A model generated the notes under the pieces. That model saw nothing but the letters and a program-made list of their open reading frames with translations, was not told where the DNA came from and ran no database searches. DNA of 64,000 nucleotides, taken from NCBI GenBank assembly GCA_963932465.1, contig OZ010792.1:15951701-16015700 (forward strand), written 5' to 3'. Each line of letters opens with the position of its first letter. Position 1 is the first letter of the stretch. The position numbers and the translations under genes were made by a program. The DNA comes from Maratus speciosus. Its lineage: Eukaryota; Arthropoda; Arachnida; Araneae; Salticidae. Of the stretch, positions 31,922 to 42,808 are shown piece after piece.

Positions 31922-32569
31922 TTAATCTTCATTTGGTACGTCACGAAATCAGTCCGGAGGCCTTGAGTATTGAGGCGATAATGCCCACATCCTTTGCACA
32001 TAAGATGGTGCAGGTTAAATGGAATAGCAAAATTCATAGCTGGTAGCAGCGAGGGCATAAAAAGTTTTAAAAAATCTAACAGTCAATGCATGGGAAAAGA
32101 GCTCAAAAAATAAAAAATATATAAAAAGGAAGAGTCTAGAAGAAAGTTTAAGTATAGCATTTCAACAATAGGATATATTTTTTATTTTATAAAATTTTTT
32201 GTAAGTTTTTTCAAATATTTATTTATTTTTTATAGCATTTTTTATAATTGTTTAAGAATATAGTAGAAAATCCAATAGAAAGTGAGAGTGTTAGCATTGA
32301 AAGGGAAAAAGGGTAGCCTAAGCCTATTGGCCGGTGAAAGTGAGATTTGGATCCGCTCTGGGTGTTGAACTTGCTTATTTTCGCGTACGTTATAAAAGGA
32401 AAATTTTAGTAAAATATTCTTGGTGTCGTTTGTCAGTTTTGGAATTAAAATTATGTGTCCTTTTTTAAGGACACCGACCTCGAAAGGGTTAAGAGGATCG
32501 TGGACGTTTAAAAAAACTGTTTTTTTAATTTTCAAAATAGAGATTTGAAATTTCGTGCAAATATGCATT

Positions 32570-32960
32570 CACCATAAGTATATAGAACACCTTCAAAGAA
32601 ATTTCAAATCTTATTGTAATTTTAAGATGTTAAAAAATGTGAAATTTTAAACGAAATTTTAAAATGCTCTTTGCGTCTTAATTTTTTAGATATTTACTAG
32701 ATTTTGGATTTTAATCACATAAAACTCTATTACAAATAAATCTGTGTATCGATTCTTTAATCCCTTGAATAGTTAATTTTTTAGGGATATTTCCCTGAAT
32801 TCCATATCGATTTTCATCAAATTTCTGTTTTTATTCTATACAATAAAATAAAGTTTTTTATTGTATTGTGCAATATATAACAATGCTTTAAAAGTTTATG
32901 CAAACACATGTAAACTTAAAATTAAAATAAATAATCATTGTTTAACGTCTGACATACGAT
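32570..32960. other. No gene seen
   Basis: AT-rich DNA with no supported feature. Confidence 0.4.
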
Positions 32961-32961
32961 T

Positions 32962-33255
32962 TAAAATAAAAAATATATTACAATTCATAAGACATACAAG
33001 TAAAAATTACATAAATACATTTAATAAAATTAAAAAGCAAACGTTTCGAGCTAAATTTTAGCCCCTCATCAGTGCAATAAATAACATTCAAATGACTGTA
33101 AACATGATATATAGTTTTCTGTCATTTGAATGTTATTTATTGCACTGATGAGGGTCTAAAATTTAGCTCGAAACATTTGCTTTTTAATTGTATTAAATGT
33201 ATTTATGTAATTTTTACTTGTATGTCTGATGAATTGTAATATATTTTTTATTTTT
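32962..33255. repeat. Fold-back (hairpin) repeat carrying two hammerhead-like cores
   Basis: The arms at about 32962-33094 and 33113-33255 are close inverse copies with about 20 bp between them. Shared words include ACATACAAGTAAAAATTACA, TAAATACATTTAATA and TTGCACTGATGAGG. Each arm holds CTGATGAG...CGAAAC in its own orientation (minus 33043-33072, plus 33145-33174). The 66-codon frame at 32861-33061 reads through the left arm. Confidence 0.8.
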
Positions 33256-33469
33256 ACATGTAAACTTCTCTCTGCAATGCATCCATAATGACATTTCGTT
33301 TTTACGTATTACATAAGCACATAATATTAAAACTTTCGAAACACAGATCACTAAAAGCTTTTACACTTATGAGAACTCTTTTCCGAATGAACTTTTCAAT
33401 ACCTAACATGAACTTTGAATGATTTAATACATGTAAAGACTCTTAAATGTGTTCTAACTCTTTTCATAT

Positions 33470-33870
33470 AATTTTTTCTCTTATTGATGCAGTGAGAGTT
33501 ATATTTAATTGAAACAAATATATATAATTTCCTAATTGAATTCATTTGTAAAAATTCAGATATACAAAATGGAATCTAATGCAACTTCAAAGCTAATCTT
33601 ATTTAAAAACAGATCATAAGATAAACGAATTCTCTTGTGGCGCATGGATCACAAAAAGTCTAGAAGGAAAGGGGGGGGGGGAATGTTGAAACTGAAATTT
33701 CTTTTGAAATAAAATATTTTAAGCATTTTTGTTCCTAACAGCATTTTAATTCCCAACTGTCCTTTGTGAAAAATAGTAAGTGAAATGTAACTTCTCCTGC
33801 ATCTTTAAAAATATGTCTTTTTAATGCAAAGTATTCTACATTTGTTTTGAAATTGTATATGCTTTCGGGA
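33470..33870. repeat. Dispersed repeat R, longest copy
   Basis: This aligns from TCTTATTGATGCAGTGAGAG through ATGGAATCTAATGC, TCTCTTGTGGCGCATGGAT and CCCAACTGTCCTTTGTGAAA to TTTTGAAATTGTATATG, so it defines most of the R consensus. A poly-G tract lies at 33671-33680. Confidence 0.75.
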
Positions 33871-33924
33871 ATGAAAGGTAAGGTATATGTACACCGTGGA
33901 GATAAATCTGTTTTATTTATGGTG

Positions 33925-34035
33925 CAAAAAATATAAAATATAAAATATAAAATATAAAATATAAAAATATAAATATATAAAAATATAAAATATAAAAATA
34001 TAAATATATAAAAATATAAAATATAAAAATATAAA
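33925..34035. repeat. AT minisatellite (ATAAA/TATAAA units)
   Basis: Repeated AAAATATAAAATATA and AAATATATAAAAATATA units. The 133-codon minus-strand frame at 33735-34136 translates this into Tyr/Ile/Phe repeats and is spurious. Confidence 0.9.
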
Positions 34036-34185
34036 AAACATCTGGGAGCGAAATTGAAAATTTTAATAATGATGGCTTTCACCATACAAGGATAAAACTG
34101 AATTTTTACAAGGTTACATTGAGTTTTCGTAAACATTTATGTTATATAGCAGCCGTTGCAAGGAACTGTTATTACAAATGCTTAA

Positions 34186-34383
34186 CACTAGAACCGCTAT
34201 AGGGGTCATTTTGACCGATACCAAATAAAAGTACTTCGATTCAAACCAGAAATCTCTTTCTAAAGTAAGTTAAATATGTACCACCGAGAAATAAGTTAAA
34301 TAAAAAGTTAGATAGTTTTTAATAAAAATCTTGGTGTAAAATATTTTTATAACACTTGAGTACAATTTCCAGCGGTTCTAGTG
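34186..34383. mobile_element. piggyBac-like MITE, family A' (CACTAGAACCGC ends)
   Basis: TTAA lies at 34182-34185 and 34384-34387. The ends CACTAGAACCGCT and its inverse AGCGGTTCTAGTG are perfect for 13 bp. The interior is related to family A (AAACCAGAAATCTCTTTCTA, TAGATAGTTTTTAATAAAAA). Confidence 0.9.
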
Positions 34384-34387
34384 TTAA

Positions 34388-34602
34388 CCCCTTAACGGTC
34401 GCATTAAATTATGGTTTAAAAATTCAAATTGCTTATTGGCACCACTTAAAATATATATATATATATTCACCTTGTTTAATGACAAGTAAAATTATACCAT
34501 AATAAAGCCAATTACACTATTTTATAAAACTGGTGGGAATCAAACAATCTGAATAATAATAAAAAAAAACTTATGAATATCATGGGAGCGATAATTAAGG
34601 GG
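34388..34602 (+). mobile_element. piggyBac-like MITE, family D (copy D2), abutting the previous one
   Basis: It starts CCCCTTAACGGTCGCATTAA directly after the TTAA at 34384-34387, which it shares with the family A' element. The right end is AATTAAGGGG followed by ATAA in place of TTAA. A (TA)n run lies at about 34450-34467. Confidence 0.85.
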
Positions 34603-34659
34603 ATAACTCTCTCTTTGTATATATAGTGTGCAAATCAGAACTCACCGGCAAACCTTTAA

Positions 34660-34864
34660 CCCCTTCGGGACGGGAGCCTTTTACGAAATTTTTAATCTTT
34701 AGTCACCGTTTTTTTAAAACAGAAATTTCTGTTTTTTTTTTTTTAATCGAGAAAATGCGCTGATTAAATAAGGTAAATTTTACAGTAAAATTTTACTGGT
34801 GAGGAAAAACAATGATTCTGAGCGCTTCATGCGGCACGTATACGTGCCGCTCGTCCCCAAGGGG
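34660..34864 (+). mobile_element. piggyBac-like MITE, family B (copy B3)
   Basis: TTAA lies at 34656-34659 and 34865-34868. The ends are CCCCTTCGGGACGGGAGCC and CGCTCGTCCCCAAGGGG. It contains GGCACGTATACGTGCC, a 16-bp perfect palindrome. Confidence 0.92.
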
Positions 34865-34868
34865 TTAA

Positions 34869-35754
34869 GGAGAAATCATATACAGATAGAAAATCTAAAA
34901 ACGACGTACAATAAAAGATCGAAAATTAAGTATGGATACAGGACAATTGCTAATTGTTGAGAGGAATCCATTTTCAACACAGTTTGGAAATCGAAAGTAT
35001 TATCCGCGCACCATACATGAAATGCCAGACACCCACTTCCTGGTTAGTAAAACCAGCCATTCCTTTTGGAATCCACTGTAGAAATAACGATGCGTGTGAA
35101 AAACCAGCACTCTATGTGTTTAATGGCAGCGCCATATAGTTGTTTACTATTTGTGATACGCTCATGCAATGTATGGCAAAAATGCCCCAATTAATCTTAG
35201 TTACTCAGAAAAACATTGGTCCAATTTTAAATCCCTCAGCCGCTGGATAAATAAATTTATTTGTGTGCAGTTTCTTGATTGCTTCTTCGAATTTCCATCC
35301 ATATTAGCATTTTAGTTAGTAATAATGTTCAGTATAAATAAATCAGCAAACTTTTAATAAAATACTGCGTTGTAAACGAGATTCTCCACACAAAATGAAA
35401 GCTATTGTACTGTACTGTTTGAGTAACAACTGTGCATTGTATGATGTTTTGAGCTTATCTAGGTATGTTTTAACTTTCCTTAAAGATTTCCCCATAACTT
35501 CAGATTCACCTTCTACATACCACTCTACTTGTACACACCTGGTGTCCCATAAATTTGTTAACATTTCAAAAATGTATTAAAACTATAAGTATTATTAAAT
35601 TGGATTTATTTTAATGTGGTTTATAACAAGATTATCCTCATACGGGAGGCATTTTTGGGGGTAAAAAATAAAGGTTAACTTTTTTGTCAATAGAGTTTGC
35701 TTCAACAATGAAATCGCAAAATTTCGTTGAAATTTACGTTCATATATTTACAAG
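34869..35754. other. Unrecognised; small open frames on both strands
   Basis: Frames of 61 codons (34954-35139, plus), 73 codons (35343-35564, minus) and 61 codons (35395-35580, plus) are present. None shows a domain I recognise, and no start context, splice pattern or repeat membership helps. Confidence 0.3.
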
Positions 35755-35779
35755 CTCATAGCAGTAGATCTTATACGTA

Positions 35780-36857
35780 TTCGCCACTACATGAATTATA
35801 CATTGCAAGCGAGTAAGAGCATCATTAACTGAGGTATGCTGCATTTCCGGATGGATGCAGGATACTTCGTGGAATGTGGCTCCCTTTAATTTCTAATAAA
35901 GGAGACGGACACTGCTGTACACTCGAGACTTTACGTAATCCTATAACCAAAAGTCAATCGGTTTTCAAATCCACTGAGCGAGGAACCAATTATTTTTACG
36001 GTAACGACTGATTAGCAGATTTTCTCCAAATGTGGTTGTCAAGAACTGCATCACTGGAGATTTGATATGTCAGATGCGCAATCTTGCATACAAAAATACT
36101 GCATGTAAGAGTTTACGCACCGATTAGTTACGTATAATTTTCTCTTTTAGCCTTTTTATGTAGTGGTCTTCAGTAACTGAGCATAGCTTCCATCCTGCTT
36201 TTTTTCAGGGATCTTCAAAGAAAAAAGGACCACAAATAATGAGCGAGAGACCAATCATTTTTAAGGTAACGACTGATTAGCAGGTCTTCTTCAAATGTAG
36301 TTCTCAAGAACTGCATCACGGGAGATTTGATATGAGTAGGTGCCCAGTCTTGCATAAAAAATGCTGCATGTAAGAGTTTACATACCAATTACCTACGTAT
36401 GATTTTCTCCTTTAGCTTTTTTTAAGTAGTGGTCTTCAGTAACTGAGAATAGCCTCCATCCTGCTTTTGCACAGGGGTCTTCAAAGAAAAAAGGACCAGA
36501 AATAATGAGCGAGGAACTAATCATTTTTACGGTAACGACTGATTAGCAGATATTCTCCAAATGTGGTTGTCAAGAACTGCATCACTGGAGATTTGATATG
36601 AGTAGATGCCCAATCTTGCATAAAAAATACTCCATGTAAAAGTTTGCATATCTATTTGCTACGCATGATTTTCTCCTTTAGCTTTTTTAAGTAGTGGTCT
36701 TCAGTAACTGAGCATAGCTTCCATCCTGCTTTTGCACAGGAGTCTTCAAAGAAACAAAGACCAGAAATAATGGAGGAAGCGAAGCCTCACTAAATGGAGT
36801 CACGTGGTGAATGTTGCTACTTCTCAGTATAGCCATATGGATTCTTATGTGCCCAGA
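35780..36857 (-). pseudogene. Decayed DDE transposase with a tandemly triplicated segment
   Basis: Read on the minus strand, each of three roughly 265-bp units (about 35976-36240, 36241-36504 and 36505-36775) contains an FFFEDS-like motif, then FMQDWASTHIKSPVMQFLTT, then FGENLLISRYR, interrupted by stops and frameshifts. These match the GPYFFE...FMQDGAPPH...FG..RLISR order in IS630/Tc1/mariner-type transposases common in arthropods, where MQD carries a catalytic Asp. Downstream at 35985-35780 follow SVDLKTDWLLVIG-like remnants of the SPDL.P.DFWLWG motif holding the last catalytic acid. The N-terminal DNA-binding part is not visible. Tandem triplication inside a transposase is unusual and probably arose by unequal exchange after the gene died. 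Confidence 0.75.
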
Positions 36858-37039
36858 CAGTGTTGCCAGTAGGCTACTTTTTTAAAATCACATTTCTTTG
36901 CACCACTTATCTAAAAGGGTAAAATTACGCTTGTTTTCGCCTTAATTAACATGCCATTAAAAAAGGCGGATTTTACTATTTCAAAAAAGTGTGCCTATGA
37001 AGAAATCTGAATTTAAAAAAGTAGTTTACTGGCAACACT
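36858..37039. mobile_element. hAT-like MITE with CAGTGTTGCCAGTA ends
   Basis: The ends CAGTGTTGCCAGTAGGCTAC and the inverse of GTAGTTTACTGGCAACACTC enclose 182 bp. CAGTGTTGCCA is a typical hAT terminus. The flanking 8-mers match only in part, so the target duplication has decayed. Confidence 0.6.
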
Positions 37040-37429
37040 CTACCCAAATTCGACAGTTATCAACTGCTCTATGAAATGAAAAACGAGCTCCATTGTCCAC
37101 AAGATTTTGAAAAGACACTGTGCATCAATTGAGACTTTCGTGAAAACCCACTGTACAATTTCTTCTGCCTTGATTGTGCAGGGGTCGCCTTATATAGGGA
37201 AAATTTTATTGTCCCTACCAGAACCCTTAATGAGTTACCTTCATGATCATTTTATTTAACATATTCTAAAGAAAAGTGCGATGAAGATATTATTTTCAAA
37301 ATAGTGGTAGGAACAATGAAAGTTTCCCTATAGAATGCGACCACTGGTTGTGTTATTTGGTAAGAGTTGGTAAAGTGATTGCAACTTGAAAGAAGGATTA
37401 AAAGTTCAGTTGTGGTATGCGTTTGTAAA
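37040..37429. other. No gene seen
   Basis: This may include further decayed transposase sequence on the minus strand, but I cannot align it by eye. Confidence 0.3.
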
Positions 37430-38150
37430 TGTATTTATTTTTAAATGTTACATGGTGTGTATAAATTCTGCAGATCACATATAGGCTACAGAGAAGTTTT
37501 CAACAACATCCGTTTCATGGCGTAAATTGCTGAATGGAAATTTTAAACTGTGTTATGCGTTTAAATTAACTAAATTTTAGCATACTATTTATCATACAAA
37601 CATATAAATATATTATACGCATGTCTGCACAAAAAAGTCGCATATTTTCCCGACTATTCATGGTAATAGCAGAAATTGGGTTTCAAATACATTATACGTT
37701 TTCTATACAGTCGAACCCCGTCATAACGAACTCCAAGGGACCAAATGTTTTGTTCGCTATATCCGGTGGTTCACCATATCCGACCAGTTAAGAAAAATAT
37801 TACAGTTCACAAAATGTATATCTCATTAGTTGCTATGTGTATTCAATAACAATGTAATAAAAATTTATAAAATGTATTAAAAATGATCATTAATTAATAA
37901 AATTGACTAAAATCGATTACATTAAACTGACACAATACTAATTAAATAAAATAAAAAGAAAGACAAATGGAAATAAATTCATTTTACCTTTAATTGCTAA
38001 TCATACCTGCAGAGTGACTATCGTAAAAGGGAAAGAATGCAGTTGTTTTTTACCCTTTTTATAAACAGATCTGTCGCTGATTTGCTCCATGGTTCACTGA
38101 CCAGCATACATTTTCTTAAGAAATTAGAGTCGAAGTGCTGTTTTCACAAA

Positions 38151-38188
<38 letters not shown>

Positions 38189-38560
38189 GCGGAGGATTAA
38201 AAAAAAAATGTTCGTTATAGCAGTTTCTTATGATTTCGGAGGTTCGCTATAAAATGATAAATTAGCATTAAATACAATAGGAAACTGGCGGGACCAAAAT
38301 TTTTGTTCGTTATATCCCTGAGCTCGTTATATACCGGGTTCGCTATAACGGGGCTTGACTGTATTATTCATTTACACATCATTCTTCAAATTAGTAAACT
38401 GTGAAGTTTTGATACAGCATTCTTTATGTGTTGGAAAGTGTTTCATTAGAAGTATTAGTTGGAAAGTGTTTCATTTCAAGAGTTAGAGGTACCATATTTT
38501 ATAACAAATTAAGTATTATAATTTTCTTATGTTGGAATATAATAAATTGGAATTTGACAG
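37430..38560. repeat. Degenerate repeat region G, split by a pogo-like MITE
   Basis: GTTATGCGTTTAAATTAACTAA, TACATGGTGTGTATAAATTCTG and two copies of TTGGAAAGTGTTTCATT (about 38436 and 38460) resemble blocks at 12.9-13.15 kb. Confidence 0.4.
37708..38361. mobile_element. pogo/Tigger-like non-autonomous element
   Basis: The ends CAGTCGAACCCCGTCATAAC and the inverse of GCTATAACGGGGCTTGACTG are flanked by TA (37706-37707 and 38362-38363). TTCGTTATA/TTCGCTATA words recur near both ends. A poly-A run lies at 38157-38184. No transposase is seen, and the 71-codon frame at 38037-38252 reads through the poly-A. Confidence 0.8.
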
Positions 38561-39070
38561 TTTTCGAAATTATTCGTAAAACACGTTATAAAGGATAAAA
38601 CCAGTAAAATATCTCAAAGATATCCAGAAGAAAATGTCAATAGGAATTAAATCTAAAGCCACTGGAAATTCAAAAGAGCAAATTATAATCTAATCACTAA
38701 AATGGTAAAAACAATAATTAAATCTGGACATAATTTTGCATACAAATCTTACAAGATTGATCCCTTCATGTGAACGCCATGTACCTTTGTGTCAAATCTT
38801 TGGTATCGAGACTACTTTTTTCAGAGTTCTTTGTGAGAGAGAAAGGCACCGAGCTGGCAAATTAGCATTCCTGTTGAGGATCAAAACTGTATGGAATTTT
38901 TGAGACCTAGTCAAAATTCCGTCCCCTCAGACGCAACTTCAAATGGATATGCAACTAAAAGCGATGAGCCATAATTATGTTGATCATAAATAGTGTTGCT
39001 AGGTTTCCCGCGTAAATCAGGGCTCAAAATGCTCTGAACAAAATTGATTTCTTACAGTTTATTTCGCCAT
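38561..39070. other. No gene seen
   Basis: AT-rich DNA with no supported feature. Confidence 0.4.
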
Positions 39071-39075
39071 CTTTA

Positions 39076-39584
39076 ATTGCTGCCACTGGCGTATATTTTT
39101 TTAATTCTTTTCGCACCAATATTTTCAAAAATAAATTTTGAAGTATATTTCTCTTGCAATTGTACGGCTTGCCATGTCATAGCTTGGTGAGTGTTACTTC
39201 TGAACAAGTCCTAATTTTAATTCTTTTTATAGTAGTTCTTGTAACTACGGTTATACTTATATTTAATATAATTTTTATTTCTACGTTTAAAGACTTAACT
39301 TTAATTTTTTATCTCTTAAAAATAAGTTCTTAATTTTAGATTCTATCCTTAATATTTTTTCTTAATTATTACGTAGTTTTTAACAACACCTTTTCTTTTT
39401 TCCGAGTGGCCCATTAATTAATAAGATATTAAATCTTCAGACTGGTTGTTCAGCTGAAAACAGCTAGATAACCCCTCAACGTTGCTCTACTGTTTAGCAC
39501 TGTACATAAAAGTGTCTGTTAAAGATTTATCTTTTGAGAAAGTGGTGCGAGATAGAATTAAAAATATTCGCCAATGACAACCCT
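39076..39584. mobile_element. MITE-like family L, expanded copy
   Basis: CTGCCACTGGCGTATATTTT with TTCGCACCAATATTTTCAAA on the left faces TGAGAAAGTGGTGCGAGATA and AATATTCGCCAATGACAACC on the right. The compact relative at 63344-63519 has the same inverted ends 176 bp apart, so this copy has gained about 330 bp. Confidence 0.5.
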
Positions 39585-40290
39585 GTAAGCGCAGAGACCG
39601 TAATTTCGGACGTATAATTCGGAGATCAAACAATTCTGTTTGGATTAAGAAATTTTATACAGTAATTGAAGAAAAATATTTACCGCGATCTAAATTGTTA
39701 CTTTTTATTTTCAAAAATTTCTGCGTCTAAACATGATTGTTTGATCCCCGGATTATACGCCACGGTAACTTTGCCGTTAAATTACGGTAACTTTGCCATT
39801 TGGTAAGGCGAAGAAATTTACTTTAAAATTCTGGTGTCTCGAGCATTTGGAGTCCCTATTTATGCGGTACACCGGGCAACAAAAGGGCGGATCTTATAGA
39901 AAGAACAAATGAGTGGACGCGCTACCCTTGAAGAGGGAATGCGTGTCCCGTAGTCACGGAGGGATTTCCAGTAACCATATAGAAAAATCGAAAAGTGTGT
40001 AACTCTCTTATCTAAGTGTCCAAGCTTGTTCGACCTCCTTCGTTATCTTACTGTCTTGATGTTTAAAAGAGGGACACATTTTTTGGTACTCTGTATTACA
40101 CCGCTTTTTACGATTCGCAATACAGAAAACTAAAATAAATTAAATTAAAAATAGAATTCCTTTTATATATTTTTTGTTATTTACCATGTTCGAAACAATC
40201 AAAATAAAACAGTTTTCGTTAACCAATTATATCAAGTGTTGCTAATTGTAATGAAGGATTTAAAAATTAATGTTTGTGGCAAAAGTCTCC
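39585..40290. other. Mostly unassigned; short repeat shared with 51.83 kb
   Basis: TGGTGTCTCGAGCATTTGGA...GCGGTACACCGGGCAAC at 39830-39885 resembles TGGTGTCCAGAGCCTTTGAA...GCGGTACACCTGGCTAC at 51834-51882. No gene is visible. Confidence 0.4.
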
Positions 40291-40297
40291 TATTTAA

Positions 40298-40505
40298 CAC
40301 TAGAACTACCGAAAATGTGAGTCTATATATTTGAGTCTAAGTTTTATAAAAGTATTACATACCAGAATTTTTATTTAAAACAGTTAAACTTTATTATTTA
40401 ACGTTTTTCTTCTTTGTATCTTTTAAACTTATTTCATAATCAAATTTCTGGTTTGAAACGAAACAAATTCATATGTTAGGCGTCAAAATGACGGTAGTTC
40501 TAGTG
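40298..40505. mobile_element. piggyBac-like MITE, family A' copy 2
   Basis: TTAA lies at 40294-40297 and 40506-40509. The ends are CACTAGAACTACCG and its perfect inverse CGGTAGTTCTAGTG. The interior AATTTCTGGTTTGAAACGAA links it to family A. Confidence 0.9.
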
Positions 40506-40540
40506 TTAAGCTTTTCTAGTATTGGAGAACTCTTGATTAA

Positions 40541-40769
40541 CACGTTCACTCCGGCGCGGTGGGTCACACTCGACTGTCTCAGAGTTGTCAAGTCTCCCGC
40601 TTTTGGCATACCACTATTATTTTAGAGAAAATGTCGTTTCTTTAAATCGCCCACTTGTTCTAATTAAGTAAAACAACGTTTTCTGTATTAAAATACTGGT
40701 ATCCAAAAGGCCGGAGACTTGGCAGCTCTGAGACAGTCGAGTGTGACCCACCGCGCCGCCGTGAACGTG
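40541..40769. mobile_element. TTAA-flanked hairpin MITE, family M
   Basis: TTAA lies at 40537-40540 and 40770-40773. The inverted ends run for about 40 bp: CACGTTCACTCCGGCGCGGT and GGGTCACACTCGACTGTCTC on the left, with the inverse on the right. It is GC-rich compared with its surroundings. The 97-codon frame starting at 40719 begins inside the right end and is not a gene. Confidence 0.9.
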
Positions 40770-40909
40770 TTAATATGTTTTTTACTTTTTTCTATCTCCA
40801 ATAGAAGAAAATATTACAGTCGAAATTTTTTTCGACTTCCGATTAACGACGAATTTACATGTTTTAGAGTCAGAAATCCCCGAAACATGTTTAGGCACAA
40901 TGTCTGTCT

Positions 40910-41530
40910 ATCCCTGTATGGCAATTGCACAATCGAAAAGTGTATGAAGTTATTCATAGAATTGAACAAATTTTGTGTATGTTTTTGCTTATGGCAAACA
41001 GTTTCTACCTGAATTTGAAAAAAATCTGCCAGAAGGGAGCACTGTAATAGCGATTTTTGTGCCATTTTCATTATTGTACCATCGAAAACGTATGACGTTA
41101 TGCATAGAATTGAACGAAATTTTTGGTGTCTGTTTTTGGCTATGGTCAACAGATCCTCCTTCAATTTCGAAATATTTTGCCGGAAGGGGGCGCTATAATA
41201 GCTATGTCTGTGCCATTTTCCTTATTGTACTATCGAAATGTGTATATACTTATGCATAGAATCGAATAATATTTCTTGTGTACGCTTTTGGCCATGGTAA
41301 GCAGGTCCTCCTTTAATTCTAAAAAAAAAAACCCACTGGAAGGGGGCGCTGTAATTGCTATTTTGGTGCCATTTTCTTTATTGTACCATTGAAAGGTGTA
41401 TAAAGTTATGCATAGAATTGAACCAAATCTTTGTGTTTGTTTTTGGCTATGACCAGCAGGTCCTTCTTGAAATTGGAAATATTGAGACGGAAAGGAGCGC
41501 TATGTTAGCGATTTTTGGATAATATTTTTC
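40910..41530. repeat. Tandem repeat, about 150-bp unit, four copies
   Basis: GTATRAAGTTATGCATAGAATTGAA recurs at about 40940, 41090, 41240 and 41396, each followed by TTTTTGGCTATGG-CAGCAGGTCCTCC, then GAAGGGGGCGCTRTAATAGC and TGTGCCATTTTC. Overlapping open frames of 94-116 codons on both strands translate the array and are spurious. Confidence 0.85.
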
Positions 41531-42195
41531 AATTTTTCGTAGTTCGATTGTCCATCTGCGGCTCGTGCAACGACGGGAACTAGCGTCCTGATAAGCCGAC
41601 TATTTGAAAACATGTGATGTACAACAGAATAACGAAAAACTATTGATTTTAATAAATATCATGATCGATGTTAACTCGTTTTTACTCTGATGAATTGACT
41701 GAACAAGAAATTCAACATGAAATTCAAAGTTTGTATAGTATTACACTAATAATATAGAAGTATTAGCATCTGTTACTACCTTTTGAAATATTAAGATCTA
41801 TGCGATAGAAGGAAATTTTGGGGTTTGGCACATCCAACCAGTTTAAAATTGCTTCTTTAAAATAAAATATAACATTTTATGTATTTTTAGTATAATACGT
41901 AACTGACGTTTACAGTCATTATTGTTTCACTATGAGACAAATAATTCTATTTATTCGTGAATTTATATCGCACCTACCAACGGTAATTGTCAGGATAGTG
42001 TGATAAGCTTTGGAGTCAGTTTACATAAACGTGCTAACCTCATAATTATATCGGTTCACTTAATCATGGAGTGAGGATTTTAGTCGCACTTCTCGAATTT
42101 TGATTGTTAATTTAAACCTCAATAGTCAGATCGCAATAACTGTTATTCGAATTTTGTGCATTGGTAGATATTTTGTTTATAATGCCTGATTATTT
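41531..42195. other. No gene seen
   Basis: AT-rich DNA with no supported feature. Confidence 0.4.
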
Positions 42196-42197
42196 AC

Positions 42198-42250
42198 TAG
42201 GTGGCCATAATTAAAGTGAACGTGTTTGGATAAACTATTTGAAATATTTA
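42198..42250 (+). repeat. Isolated transposon terminus-like fragment
   Basis: ACTAGGTGGCCATAATTAAA resembles CAAGGTGGTCATAATTAAAC at 60507-60526. Both may be orphan ends of one TIR family. No partner end is found. Confidence 0.35.
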
Positions 42251-42535
42251 AAAAAAGATGTGGTATTTATTCAATTTAAAGCATCAGGGAAAATATTCTG
42301 CAATAAAAAAGAAAAAGACTATCTATATAAGAAAAAATTAGAAATTCCTATAATTTTAATTTTAATTAATTTTTCAATTAATTTTCAGCCGTGAAATTAT
42401 GCCCGAAATTATTAAAAAATAAATACGTGATTTTTTTCACGTTTTTAACTAAGCGTAAACCAGCAGAGTGAAAAATGTTCAAACAGGAAATCGAATCCGC
42501 ATCTTTGGAATAACACTCCAATATTCTACCATTAA

Positions 42536-42645
42536 CCCCTGCGGGACGAGCGTCTTTTACAAAATTTATAATCTTTTATCACCGGTTTTTCAAAACAGAA
42601 ATTTTTGCCTCATTGAGTCGGGTAAATGCTCGGATTACTTAGAAT
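42536..42645 (-). mobile_element. piggyBac-like MITE, family B (truncated)
   Basis: TTAA (42532-42535) is followed by CCCCTGCGGGACGAGCGTC and the family B interior (ACCGGTTTTTCAAAACAGAA, AAATGCTCGGATTA). The right half is missing. Confidence 0.75.
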
Positions 42646-42808
42646 CATCACCATCGGAAGGTATAAAACAGAGCTTACACTATTGAACCAAAAAATGGAT
42701 TTATACATGGTATGTTCACAAAGTTTCAAGACTGTTCTGATAATTCAAAATTTATTAAACATTTTTTACCGCGAACTAAAATTCTTCGAAATATGACCCT
42801 TGGGCATC

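Larger units (their letters stand above)
30893..32488. repeat. Nested palindromic cluster of TTAA elements
   Basis: The outer ends CCCTTTCGAGGTC (30893) and its inverse (ending 32488) are each bounded by TTAA (30889-30892 and 32489-32492). Inside, a second mirror axis lies at TTAA 31103-31106, a third at TTAA 31714-31717, and a further inverted pair (TACCAAATGAAGATTAA) at about 31300 and 31930. The block is 1.6 kb of TTAA-flanked pieces inserted into one another, with no credible gene. The 108-codon minus-strand frame at 32242-32568 overlaps the right element. Confidence 0.75.

Noticed and set aside
33735..34136. 133-codon minus-strand frame
   Set aside because: Its Tyr/Ile/Phe repeats come from an AT minisatellite and it also covers repeat R.
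34954..35580. Possible exons of a host gene
   Set aside because: Short frames on both strands with no recognised domain or splice pattern; not enough support.
40719..41259. Overlapping frames of 94-116 codons on both strands
   Set aside because: They read through MITE M and the 150-bp tandem array.
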